Assembly (NCBI GenBank): GCA_027625915.1
Contig: JANTQA010000070.1
Coordinates: 10,235,001-10,299,000 of the forward strand
DNA length: 64,000 nucleotides
Direction: 5' to 3'
Source of the DNA: Anaeramoeba flamelloides
Taxonomy: Eukaryota > Metamonada > Anaeramoebidae
Shown: positions 45,745-57,342 of the stretch, one piece after another
How the letters are laid out: each line of letters starts with the position of its first letter
How positions within the stretch are numbered: position 1 is the first letter of the stretch
The notes under the pieces: model-generated
The model's input: the letters and a program-made list of their open reading frames with translations, nothing else
The model's database searches: none
Told to the model about the DNA's origin: nothing
Program-made: the position numbers and the translations under genes

Positions 45745-48700
45745 ATGTCCAAATCAAAATCAAGAATCTTTTGTAGTGGATACGAATCCAATTTAGACTA
45801 CCTTTTCCGTTCACGTGATCCAAACAAAACAAATCTCCCATATTGGACGCTTATTACAAAAATCAAAAAGCAAAAAGAAATAAAAAAAATTCTTTTGAAT
45901 GGTTTTTATTGCATGAGCGGAGACTATTACGACTCTAATACAGATTTTAATTTTTTGGTTTGGAGAGGAAACAGTTCCTTAAAATTGTATTGTGATGCTG
46001 AGTCATTACATTCAGAAAAAACGAAAAGGGAGCAATTCAGAATCCAAAATGAAAAAATCGTAGACATCTTTGCAGGTGGAGAAACTTTTTTAATTTTGAC
46101 AAAGTCTGGAAACGTTTATTCGTTGGCAGACTTTAATTATTGCGTCTCTTGTGAAATCCCTTTACCCGATCCTGAAAACTGCTATTTTGAAAAAATCAGA
46201 TCTATTCCTTTTTTTAATGACGAAGAAAACAACCGAAAAGTGAAATCAATTGCAACTTCACAGGAATCAAATTACTTTTTATGTAAAGACGGTAAACTTT
46301 ATTCAAATGGTTGTAATGGCTTTGGTAAAAAATCAAATTTTTTTTTTATTTTTTTATTTACATTTGATGTTTTGGCTCTTTTGTTGTGTTTGGTTTTTGA
46401 TTTTTTTTTGTGTGTCAAGATTTAAAACACTCTTTTTATGATAAAAAGTTCAAACAAAGGATCTTTTTTCGTAATTTTTTTACATTATTTGAAAAAGTTT
46501 CTGAAAAAATGTTTAATGTAGCCAACAATATTAACTATTTTGCTTTTTAACGAACACTTTTCCATGAGGAATTATTAAAAAAAAAAGCGAAATTGAACAA
46601 AACCAGCGAAAAATTTCCAAGACTATTCCAGTAAAATGTTGTTTGCCTTTGACGTGATCATTATAAAAGTATTTCCAAAAAAAATCAAACATTCTCTAAT
46701 TTTTCACTTTTTAAGGACGAACACTCTAAAATGAATTCCTCAGAGACACCACAAATGTTACCATTTTAAGTTTTTTTACTAAACGTGTAAGAGCCTTTAA
46801 CCCAAATGAAAGGAGAGCATTTGTGGTGTATCCTAGGAATTCGTTTAGAACCCCCCTTAATAACTTCACTTTTCCTGTTAATTGCAAAACAAAAGGATCA
46901 AAATTTCCATTCAGCTTTTTTAAAAAAAACACACAAAAATTAAAATAAAACACCAAAAGTCAAAGTTCACAATTTTAAAAGGGAAATCCCAATCCAAGCT
47001 TCTTTTCAGAATTAAAAAAATTTGAAAATTTACGGACTTTTAAAATCCTTTTTTTGGAAAGACCAATAAAAATTTTGTTCCATTTAAATTTCAAATAACA
47101 GCAAACCTTTTTTTGGAAAGCACTACACGATGATGAAAAAAATTAAATATTTCAAAAGATTTATTTATTTTGAACAAATAGTAATAAACATTATTAGTTT
47201 AACATAAGATCTTGGACCACAAATTATTTTGAAAGATATTTAACAATTTTAAGTTGTAAAATACAATTTTTCCAATAAGATTTTTTTTTAAATTTAATAG
47301 TAAAAAATTTCTAAAAACAATTTTTTTCACAGTAAAGAGGTTATTTTATTTTATTTCAAAAGTATTTTAAATTTAATGAATATCTTTCAAATGGAGAATC
47401 AATTATTTGGACTATTAAAGAATTATTTATTGATTTAATTCAAACAAATTATTTTTTTTTTGATTTTCCGTTAGGTTTTCCAGAATTTAAAAGAATAGAG
47501 TAAAATCTATGATTTTACTCAATTCTTTTGAATTCTGGAAAACCGCCGTTAGCTTTTTTTTAATTTGAGAAATAAAAAGAAAATTTTTGAAATTTTCTTT
47601 TAATTTCTTAAATTAAAAAAAAGCTAGGCACTCTACGGACACTTTTCATTAGTTTTTTTTCATTTTTGAAATATACCGAAAATTTATTTAATTTTTCTGT
47701 TTATTTTAAAAAGTAAAAAAAAACATTGGACACTTCCGTTAGGTTTTCTTGAGTTTTCTGTTTCTCGGGAAAACCAATAGATTTTCGTTAGGTTTTTTTG
47801 AATTTTTTATTTATTTGGAAAAACAATAGATTTTCGTTAGGTTTTTTTTACTTTTCGAAATAAACCGAAAATTTATATAAATTTTCTATTTATTTCAAAA
47901 AATAAAAAAAACCTAGAACACTTAGCAGATAAATAGAAAACTCAAAAAAACCTAGAACACTTCACAAATAAATAGAAAAAGCAAAAAAAAAACCCTAACG
48001 AAAATCAATAGATTTTCCAAATAAAATAGAAAACCTCAAAAAAACATAGAACACTTAACAAATAAAACAGAAAATCCAAGAAAAGATCCGTTTAGGTTTT
48101 TTTTAATTTAAGAAATAAAAAGAAAATTAAAGATATTTTCTTTTGATTTTGTAATTAAAAAAAAAAAAAAACAAGGCACCCCACGTCACTCCACGGGCAC
48201 TTTCCGTCAAGTTTTCCAGAATTTAAAAGAATAGAGTAAAATCTATAGATTTTACTTGGTCCTACTGTATACTGGAAAAGAAAGGACACCCAATACCTAT
48301 CATTCGTATCCCCCCCCCCCCATTTCAGTTTTATTAGAGAAAAAAATAGACCCTTTTAAAAATCTTAGTTATTATCTATTCAAATAAATATCTCAAAGTT
48401 GAATTAAACTAAAATTCATTCTTACATTCATTTAAATTTTTTAGCACCAAAAAAGACCACTTTCCCTCTACTAGTGAGTTTAAAAATCATAGTAATACTA
48501 AAAACAATAAATACATCGACCTCAATAATTTGAAGTTCAGGGATCCTGGTTATATTATATATAAACTTTATTAACAATAATGAAATGTTAATTCAAGTAT
48601 TCGTTTTATCAAACTTGAAATTTTCAATTTTTTTTTTCATACTAGTGAAGAGATTAGTAACTCTTATTTTTTTTTTTTTTTTTCCCACAGGCAAAAGAGT

Positions 48701-51700
48701 AATTACTTACACAATGATACAGTTAAACCCCGATAAGCAACCACATTTATCAACATTTAGAGAAATGGAGTTCTCATTTTAAAAATAATTCATTTGTTAC
48801 AATTAATTTACAGTAAAAAGATCTTGTTTTGTGTATGGATTTTTGGATCAAAAAATAAACATAAAAATTGAAAATTTTTCCATTAATTTTTATTTTGAAG
48901 AAAACTTCACTTTTAGTAATTTCAGAGATTTAGTATAGACAAAATAACGTTTCAAATTTAATCTTATTTTATAAATAACAATAAAAACAAATCAAATATT
49001 GAATCAATTAAAGATCCAGAAAAAAATGATTTTTTAGTTAATTTATTAAATTTCTTGAAATTTAAAAAATTAGGCAATATTCTTTTTTCAATCATTTGGA
49101 GTATAAATAACAAACTGTTATTACTTAAAATAAGTTATTAGGTAAAATTTATCTAATTTTTTTTTTTTTTTTTTTTTTTGATTAAAATTATCAATTGAAA
49201 ATAATTTTGTTTGTTTGAAAAAATTTAAAAAATTGAGAAATAATTGTAAATTCCATTGATACTTTTAATCTTTGTGTCATTATGACTTACTGAAAAAAAA
49301 TTAAGATTGGATTATTAATTATTATTTAGAAATAATCAAATTAAAAAGTATCCCTTTAGGCTAATAAGTTGAATTTTACAATAATCAAAAAAGTATTTTG
49401 AAAAATTTTTTTATCTTAATGGTTTGATGATTTTTCTCTTATTTTTTTTTTTAAACAAAAAGAAAAAAATAGATACAAAATCTGGGCTGAGTAAAGAAAT
49501 TATATTTTTTTGAAGTTTAAAATATTTCTTGTTTTTTTTTTTTTTGGAATTAAATTATATTGTTTCTAACGAGTTATTTTAAAAACTTATAGAGATTCAA
49601 TTTTTAGAGTACATTCAAATACGATTTCTTCACAGACAAGAACGTCTCCTTTCTTCTTTATCGAAGAAAATATTTTTTTTTGAAATAATTCAGAAATAGG
49701 TTAGATTTTAATCTTTAATTAGAATAAAATAAATGGATCTTTCTTTTTAAAACAACAATTCATTTCGGAAAATAGAATTTAAAAGTAAGTCTGATCTTGT
49801 AGTCATCATATTTTTATTTTGTTTTTAAATTTAAAGATATGATAATTTTTTTTTTTTGAATTAGTTATTAAATTTACTATCTGATTTTTTAGTTTGCTAT
49901 TCACTTAAATAAAAAAAAATAAAAGAAAATAATATTATTTTTACACTCAAACAATACATTTTGACACATTCCAAAAATCACAGAAATCCAAAATTTAGAT
50001 CTAAGACATATTTAATTGTTTACATTAGTTAACCTTAATGTAATATTACTTCCATAGAAAGTTTTGGTATTTTAATATTTTTTTCAAAAGCATGTTTTTT
50101 CAATTCACTGGATTAGATCTCTCAAAAAAATCTAACAAAATCAGCAGTGAAAATATAAATACAGAAAAAAAAAAAAACAAAGATAATGTTTTTTTAAATT
50201 ATTTGACTTTAAGCAAACTTTTTTTTTTTTTTTGCTAAAGACTCCACATAATATGAAAAAATGTTCATGATTAACCCAAGACTTTTTAAAAATTTTGGAG
50301 TTGTTTTCATTCTACCCTAAAAAAAGCTTGCTAAAAATCCAAAAAGAAAACTTCAATCTCACCCAATAAAATCCCCTCAAGATTAAAACCCAAATTAATT
50401 AATAATATTCATTAATTTCATTTTTCTCTTTTATAATTTATTAAGTGAAATACTTTGGAAAGGTAACTCTTTCTTCTCAAACTTGAGGAAATCATGCAAA
50501 AAAAAGATCTTTTTTTATTCGAAATTTATTTTTAAACAAAATTTTTGATCATTAATTAAAAGCAATTTTACTTTCATTTTCAGACTATTCATATTTTATA
50601 CGTTGGAAGGATTGAAATACAATACCTTAACTTCTTAAAATAATTCAAAAGAATGTCAATGAAATGATACTCAAAATATTACAAATTTTAGGTTTTTTAA
50701 GGATTTAAATAGAAAACATTTATTCGATCAAAAAACTTTTAGTGATTTTTTGAACAAAACACTGCAAATTTAAAATTGAGTTTTTTTTTTGATATTGCAT
50801 ACCTGAGTCTATCTTAATTATTTTCAAGTGTATTTGCACACTCGAAGTAAACTAAACAGTCATTTAAAATAAGTTGGCTAGAACTTGCGAACAACATAGA
50901 GAAATTTTGATTTTCGAACCTTTTCAAGAAAAATTTCGAATTTGGTACATGTAAAATTTGTACCAAAATTACCAAATTAGAAAAAAAAAACCTTAATTTT
51001 AAATTTAAACAAGATTTCTAAACCCCACATTCTTTTTCAGATAAATAAAAATGTTTTTAATCATAAAATTAATAGAGGTTTTGATGATAACATCTATTAT
51101 CACGATATTAACAATTAAATCATGATAATATTAAAAAAATCGCGATTAGTCCTACTTTATAACGAAAAATCATAAAATCGTGATATTCCATGTTATTAAC
51201 GAAAAAATGAAAAATTATTTTTTTGAAAATCACTTTAAAAAAACTCTCTTAACTTTTACAAAACTTTGGGACTTTTACAACGCTTTTGCACATTTAAAAA
51301 TGTTCGAAAGTGTTTGAAAGGGTTGTGAATTTCCTTCGGGTGTTTGAAAGTTTGTTGAGAGACATCAAGTTTATAAACAGAATGAGACTTTTTGTAGTGG
51401 AAAAAAAATTTTTTTATTTCATTTTTTTTTTTATTTCAAAATATAAAATCTCAAATGAATTTTATGATCAACAAATAATAATCCATTTCGACAATATACT
51501 TGAATATAAAATAGATTTGTTTTTTTAAAATGGAGTTGTTATCTTCACGAGTTAAATAACCAAAAAGAATAAAGAGTAATTTTGCTTCTTATTGGTAATC
51601 GGTTGAACAAAACCCATAAACTCTAGTTGTATGTTCTTTCCAATACAAAGATCTGAGAAGAATAATAAGAAGAAAACAAGTGTACAAAAAATCTTAATAA

Positions 51701-54700
51701 TTGATGATAATCTGGCACGGGTTGTTGTGAAAGCTTTTGAAAAGTTATCCAACCCCTTTTAGCTTTCCTAAAAAATTGAAAATGTTTTAACCAAGTAGAC
51801 ATTCTTTAAAGAACGAGTGAAAGGGTTGGTTGTTTGAGAAGCTCTTTTATTCAACACAATTTACAACACCACAATTAACTGAGAAAATATTTATTTATCT
51901 TTTGTTATTATGGTTGTTGATCTAAAAGGATCGATAGGTTTGCCACCCCAATAAAATGGAAATACAATAAAACTCTTTGATCTGACCCTTGAATTGAATC
52001 AAGTATCTTTTTTGTTCGTTTTTTCAAAGAATAACTTTTAATCACATAATCTATTTTTTGATCAAAAAAAATTCTTTTTAAAAATATTACTGAATTAGCC
52101 CTTAAAAAGCATTAACTAATATATCGCGATTACTTTTTAATCACGTTATTTTTTGGCATTTATCACGATTTTTTAGAATTATCGCGATTTTTCTAGAATA
52201 TCACGATTTTCTAACTTTATCGCGATTTGACTAAAATTTCATGATTTTTGTAACTTTATCGTGATTTAAGCATAGATATCATCAAAATCTCTAATATGAA
52301 CAGATCATAAAATATAAATAGTCCTGAAAATGAAAGTAAAATTGCTTTTAATTAATGATCAAAAATTTTGTCTAAAAATAAATTTCAAATAAAAAGGATA
52401 TTTTTTTTTGTATGATTTCCTCAAGTTTAAGAAGAAAGAGTTACCTTTCCAAAGTATGATACTTAATATATATAAAAGGTAAATATGAAATTAATGAATA
52501 TCATTTTGGATCATTATATAGATCTTTCAAATATTCAATTCTTTTTTCTTTTTCAGGTAAATCCATGTTATTTTTGCGATTAATACTTTGAGGTGTTAAT
52601 TTTGTAAGAATTTTGGGTACATTTCGCTTGTGACAAATGAAATTTGATTAGTTTTTTAAAATATTTTATTGGCAAAAATACTCACAAAACCTATTGTTTT
52701 GAAAAAAGCTTTTCCAGTTTCTAATAATGATTTTTTTGGAGTGAGAGAAAATTGTTGAATTGAAAAAAAAAAAATATTTTTATTGGTTTTTTGTTTTTTT
52801 TTTTTATATTTTTATACAAAGTGTGTAAAAACTAAGATTTTAATCATTTATTTTGACTTTTGTAAAACTACCTTTCTTTTCTAGAGTTCCTGTTTTCGTT
52901 TATAAAATCAATAGGGGTTCTTAACAAAATACGGAACCCAAGAAATCATAGACACTCTAATGAGGTGCTAATATACTTCTATCTAAACCCCATTCCAAAA
53001 ATTTGGACACACCCAAAATCAAAAATATGCAAAAAAAAAACTCAATTTATTATATTTTTCCAAACGTAATATAAAAACACGTTTAAGTAACCCAGTATTA
53101 ATGTTTTTATATGTAATAATTTTAATCCAAATAAAAGAAAAAAAAATATAAAACAAAATAAATCAAAACCAGTATGTCCAAAATAATAAAACTAGTGGAA
53201 CAAAAAATGTAATGGTAAATTTGTTGAAATTTCAACAATTATTGATTAACCAAATGGTAAGATACAATCGACCAATTGTATGTGATTTTTCTATATTTAA
53301 CAAACTCAACATTAACCTTCTATCAACCATTGAAAAAAAAATCGAGATCTAATGAAACAGCATTACGTAACTGTCAAAAAAGGAAATGAAAACAAAACAA
53401 AAAAGACAAAAAATGAAAAAATAGTTTGTAAAATCAAAATTATTCCCAAATTGAATTTAAAGTGTGATATTGTTATTCTTTCAACTTTTTAAACTGTGTC
53501 AAAATTTTTAGAATTTAGTTTATTTTTTAGTTTAATTTTTATCTTAATTTTCAGTTTTATTATAAGCAAACACTTATTTCAACAATATTATTTATTATTT
53601 CATGAAGTGAGTCTCTCATAGTTTAATTGAATTAAAATAATTTTTTTAATAACAAATAAAAACAACATAAATTTTTTTTTATCAACCTTCACAAAAAAAA
53701 GGACAGCTTGGAAATGGGAATACAAAGAATAGATGGGCACCTATTTTGATTCATGAAAATGCCAAGAGAATTTTTGGAGGTATGGGAGCTTTCCATTTTT
53801 TTTTCATCACAGAAAGCAATGAATTGTTTGCTTGTGGCAAGAATACAAATGGTCAATTGTCAATTGGGAATAATATCACTCAATTAATACCACAAAGAGT
53901 TGATAATTGGAATGGCAATGACATTTTAGATATTCATTGTTTTAAAGCGCATTCTGTTTTAATTACGACTGATGGGAAAACATTTAGTTGTGGCTCTCGG
54001 TCATGGAACGGGACTGGCCTGAACAAAGCATTCTTTACCCAAATTGAAGCAGTCAAAAACAAAAAAATGATTAAAGTTGCCGGGCAAATCGATATTACTT
54101 TGTTATTAACTTCAGGAAATGAATTATACGGGTGGGGGTTTATTAAGGATAATTTATACTTTAACCATCCAACTAATCAATATCAAAATGAGAGAGAGCG
54201 ATGGATAATGCCCAGAAAAATCAATTTACCACAAATTTATCAAAACAAATCAATTGCTTTAGAAATTTCTTGTGGGATTAGATCAATATTACTTTATCCA
54301 AAGCATATTAATAGTTTGCGAGAAGACTTCAAAATATTATTCAAATCAAAAAAATTTTGCGATTCAAAGTTAACATTGTCAAATAAAGAGGCCAATAAAG
54401 AGAAAAACGAAAAAAAAAAAATCATATCAATACCAATCCATAAATTAATAATTGAATTAAGAACTAATTTAAAAATTAATGAAATTCAAAAAATTTTCAA
54501 TGAAAACCAATTTACAGAAAAGCAAATAAATATCTTTTTAAAATGGGCCTATTCTGGTGCACTGAATGATAAAAACGAAATAATTTTAAAAAAAATATTT
54601 CATTCTTTAAATTTATCTTTCCCGCCCCAGAATTCATTAAAAAAGGATTTATTGAAATTATATAATGACAATAATTCAAAAGATTTCTCCATTTTGGTGA

Positions 54701-55047
54701 AAAAGAAAAGAAGGGAAAGGGGAACGGGGAACGGGAACGGGAATGAAGATTATGATAGGGTCTTTGTACATAAATTGATATTATTGATCAGATCTGGGCT
54801 GTTTAGAGATATGTTTGAGAGTTTAAATGAAAAGGAAAAAGAAATTAAGCAAATTAAAGATTATACAAGAAAATCAAAACAAAGTATGGAAATTTTAATC
54901 AAATATTTTTATACTAACAAAATTAATTTGGAAGCAGATACTGATTATAAAACGATAAAAAGGGAATTAAAAGATTCTATTAAATATTATCAATTGAATG
55001 AAAAATCAGCTTTTGATCTAAAGTTAAGAGAATTAGACAAGAATTAA
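45745..55047 (+). CDS. RCC1-repeat and tandem BTB domain protein
   Basis: Two exons, 45745-46324 and 53702-55047, give 641 residues. The 7377-nt GT-AG intron (phase 1) interrupts an RCC1 repeat, and the joined sequence SNGCNGFG|QLGNGN restores the repeat signature. RCC1-type blades fill about residues 1-360 (IFCSGYESN, IVDIFAGGETFLILTKSG, LYSNGCNGFGQLGNG, RIFGGMGAFHFFFITESNEL, LFACGKNTNGQLSIGN, LYGWG). Two BTB/POZ-like domains follow, at about 398-490 (DFKILFKSKKFCDSKLTLSN, IPIHKLIIELR) and about 519-610 (DFSILVKKK, VFVHKLILLIRSGLFRDMFE). BTB domains dimerise or recruit Cullin-3, so a substrate adaptor for ubiquitination or a Ran/GTPase-linked scaffold are the family precedents; neither can be chosen from sequence. 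The start ATG is directly followed by the first RCC1-like strand. Confidence 0.9.
46711..46860. mobile_element. 150-bp TTAA foldback element
   Basis: TTAAGGACGAACACTCTAAA on the left and TTTAGAACCCCCCTTAA on the right. The arms continue through GAATTCCTCAGAGACACCAC and the reverse complement of GTGGTGTATCCTAGGAATTC, about 45 nt each. TTAA lies at both ends. It is small and well preserved. Confidence 0.8.
47100..48600 (-). mobile_element. Hairpin-cassette composite element, copy II (reverse orientation)
   Basis: Body B (about 47110-47460, minus) matches 61270-61620 through GAATATCTTTCAAATGGAGA, TTTGGACTATTAAAGAATTA, AGATATTTAACAATTTTAA and GATCTT..ACC. The hairpin core is 47463-48275. Body A (about 48330-48590, minus) matches 60640-60890 through AGTTATTATCTATTCAAA and AATAAATACATCGACCTCAA. 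Confidence 0.65.
47463..48275. repeat. Hairpin-cassette cluster 5, the largest
   Basis: In order: A hairpin 47474-47542 (GGTTTTCCAGAATTTAAAAG opposite TTTTGAATTCTGGAAAACC), D hairpin 47551-47625 (AATTTGAGAAATAAAAAGAA), spacer AGGCACTCTACGGACACTTT, C hairpin 47652-47724 (TTTTGAAATATACCGAAAAT), then a nested B/C/B' structure to about 48060 (GGTTTTCTTGAGTTTTCTGT opposite AAAATAGAAAACCTCAAAAA). A second D hairpin follows at about 48093-48170, a spacer GGCACCCCACGTCACTCCAC, and a last A hairpin from about 48213. The overall order is mirror-symmetric. Confidence 0.85.
50405..52504. mobile_element. Large foldback complex with about 205-bp outer arms
   Basis: The left arm 50405-50610 and right arm 52299-52504 are reverse complements at high identity: ATTCATTAATTTCAT, ATACTTTGGAAAGGTAACTC, TTTTTGATCATTAATTAAAA and GCAATTTTACTTTCATTTTC. 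The second 1.2-kb element (51069-52295) lies inside it, directly against the right arm. A diverged single arm occurs at about 22430-22560. Confidence 0.7.
51069..52295. mobile_element. 1.2-kb dispersed element with CGCGATT motifs, copy 2
   Basis: Reverse-orientation copy of 17087-18352. Ends are AATAGAGGTTTTGATGATAA and TATCATCAAAATCTCTAATA. Near the right end the words ATCGCGATT and ATCACGATTTT recur about six times within 130 bases. Confidence 0.65.
52984..53522. mobile_element. TA-bounded element, family 2 variant, copy 5 (539 bp)
   Basis: Starts TAAACCCCATTCCAAAAATT, with right end reversed TAAACTAAATTCTAAAAATT, and TA outside. It has exactly the length of 44401-44939 and aligns with it throughout. 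It lies about 180 bp before the second exon of the RCC1-BTB gene. Confidence 0.85.
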
Positions 55048-56084
55048 GTTCTCTTTTCTAGTTATCAATAAAAATAAATAAATTTTCAAAAAATTATAAA
55101 AGCTGAATAAATATGGAATCAGTTAAACATAAAATTAGATTTTAATTCAAAAACAAAAAAAAAAAAAAAAAAATCTTTTTTTAAAAAGAATAATATTATA
55201 ATCCTATTTCAAAAATTTTTGGCACTATTTTTTTATCAAGAATTTTTATTTTAATTATTAACCCCTTGAGAAAATCAAATACCATTCAAATGATAGTTTG
55301 TAGTATTAAGAGGGATTTTAATACGCTTATACGAAATAATATTAAATAATATACAAAATAAAATTTACTAAAATAAAAAAAAATTTTTTTTTTGGGTAAA
55401 TATTTTTAGAAAAGAGTTTTTATAGATTGAATTATTAAATTTCATTTTTGTAATCATTAATATACACTTTTAATATAAATATATTATGAAGAGTTTATAT
55501 CTTTTGTGATATGTTAAACCCATGTTATAAAGGTTTTGAATCATTTTTAAAGTAAATATAAAAATTGAAAAATTTATCATAATATTCCTCCTTTTTCCAA
55601 ATTGGTATTTTTAAAAAAGATATTTTTTTAAAAAGTTTAACAAGAATTGATCTTAAATTTAAACAATATTACTTATACCTTTTAATTTTTGTAATTAGGC
55701 TTTTTTAATGTTTAGTTTTGTTGTGGAAATAATTAATTTTTTTTAAAGGATGAAGAGAATAAACCAATTGAATAATTACGATTTTTTTTTTTAATTTATC
55801 CTTCTTAAATTTAACAATAGTTTTAAATAATACTCTTGATACAATTAAGACGTATGTAATTTGTATTTTTATTTATTTATTGAGCGAAAGGAGTAATCAA
55901 ATAAAATAAATCAAAATAGAAAAAAAAAAGGAATAAAAATGATTCAAATATTAATATAAAAAATTACATATCATTTATTTGACCTTATAACATTTGGTAA
56001 AAACTACCCTTAGGCTTTGTAAAATATAAGGGAATAGAGAAAAAGGGATTTTTTTTAATCCATTATGTTAAATTCTGAAAAACT
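55048..56084. other. 3' flank of the RCC1-BTB gene
   Basis: A/T-rich. The AATAAAAATAAATAAATT run just after the stop codon would suit polyadenylation. No gene is present. Confidence 0.4.
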
Positions 56085-56880
56085 ATTGTTATGTTTTTTG
56101 TAATTTATTTTTTTTTGTTTTTTTTTTTTAAAATCTATCGATTTTGGAATCAAAACAAAAATTAAAAAAAGTGTACGATTGACTTTTTTTAATTTTTTGA
56201 AATGCAATAAAAAATATAGTTAATTTTCTTTTTATTAAAAAAATTAAAAAAAAAAACCTAGGCACTCTACATTAGTATGAAAAAATAAAATTGAAAAAAA
56301 AAAGTTAATCAAACCTATTAATTAATTATCATTTCATCATCCTTTTTAATCGTAGAGTTTATTCACAAAAAAAAATCAACATTCCAGTTCCTCAAAATCT
56401 CGCAGGTGTTGTGTTTATTGTTGTTAATAATGTTACGATTTTAATAAGTCTCAAGTTTTGGAAAAAAGGTCTATTTTGGTTTTAAATTTTAAATGGATGT
56501 GACAATGAATTTTCTTTAAACTCAACTTTAGGATATTTTTTTTTAAAGAGATAATAGCGAATAGTAATGAAAAAAATAAACTCATATAAAAAAACTCAAA
56601 TACAAAAAAAAATACCCAACGATAAATATTCTCTTTCCGTTAAGTATCCTAGCTTTTCTTGAGGTTTTCGGTTTTATATGTAAAATCTATTGATTTTCCG
56701 AATAAAATAGAAAACCTCAAAAAAACCTAAAACACTTAACAAATAAACATAAAACTCAAGAAACGCTAATAGCAGTTTTCCAGGATTAAAAATAATTGAA
56801 TAAAATCAAAGATTTTACTCTATTCTTTTGAATTCTGGAAAACCTAAGCACTCTATTTCACTCTAAGACACTTCCTGAAA
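56085..56880 (+). mobile_element. Hairpin-cassette composite element, copy IV (partial)
   Basis: Two hairpin groups flank a body A. A D/C-type hairpin ends at about 56260 with the spacer CCTAGGCACTCTACATTAGT. Body A covers about 56276-56630 (TTTATTGTTGTTAATAATGT, AAATGGATGTGACAATGAAT, TTTAGGATATTTTTTT). A second group at about 56635-56880 has the B hairpin (CTTTTCTTGAGGTTTTCGGT) and the A hairpin (TTTTCCAGGATTAAAAATAA), ending CACTCTATTTCACTCTAAGA. Body B is not found. Confidence 0.6.
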
Positions 56881-56929
56881 CCATAAACTTGTATTTAGAG
56901 TTTTTTATCCTAGCTATAATTTTAAAAAG

Positions 56930-57115
56930 TTTCAGATTTTAAATTGGCACTTATCAAAAGTAAAATCATGTTATTCCAATTATATTTACCTTAAGGTGAT
57001 TTTCTAAAGTCTTCTTGGCTGTGGTAGGGCTTTTCTTTTTTCTTGCAATACCAATCACCAAATATTCCAAAATATTTAATTTTCAAAATTTTTACCAAAA
57101 AAAATGTAACAAATT
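56930..57115. repeat. Dispersed repeat shared with 28730-28920
   Basis: The partner of the copy in the AP3M intron, same orientation. It contains TTGGCTGTGGTAGGGCTTTT. No function is seen. Confidence 0.5.
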
Positions 57116-57342
57116 ATAATAATAATAATTAAAAATGTTTGATAATTTTAAATAATTTAAAAAATATTTAATTTTCAGGCGAATTAAAAATGATTTTTTT
57201 AAAATATTTTTAAATATTTATTAATTCTTGTAACTTTGATTAGTGATTTATCTTTTTAATGTTAACCTATATTTTTTTCTATGTTTATCCGAATTATTGC
57301 TTTTAAAAGTTTTTTTTTTATTTGATGAAAATTAAGTTATAT

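Larger units (their letters stand above)
46325..53701 (+). other. Giant intron of the RCC1-BTB gene (7377 nt)
   Basis: The donor is CTTTG|GTAAAA and the acceptor AAAAAAAG|GACAGC. It contains a 150-bp TTAA foldback (46711-46860), a composite hairpin element (about 47100-48600), a nested foldback complex (50405-52504) and a TA-bounded element (52984-53522). The interval 48600-50400 is A/T-rich with nothing recognised. Confidence 0.85.

Noticed and set aside
46325-53701. Idea that the giant intervening sequences are DNA segments removed from a somatic genome (IES-like)
   Set aside because: All have clean GT-AG ends in frame, as do the short introns. The TA and TTAA flanks belong to elements inside them, not to their boundaries.
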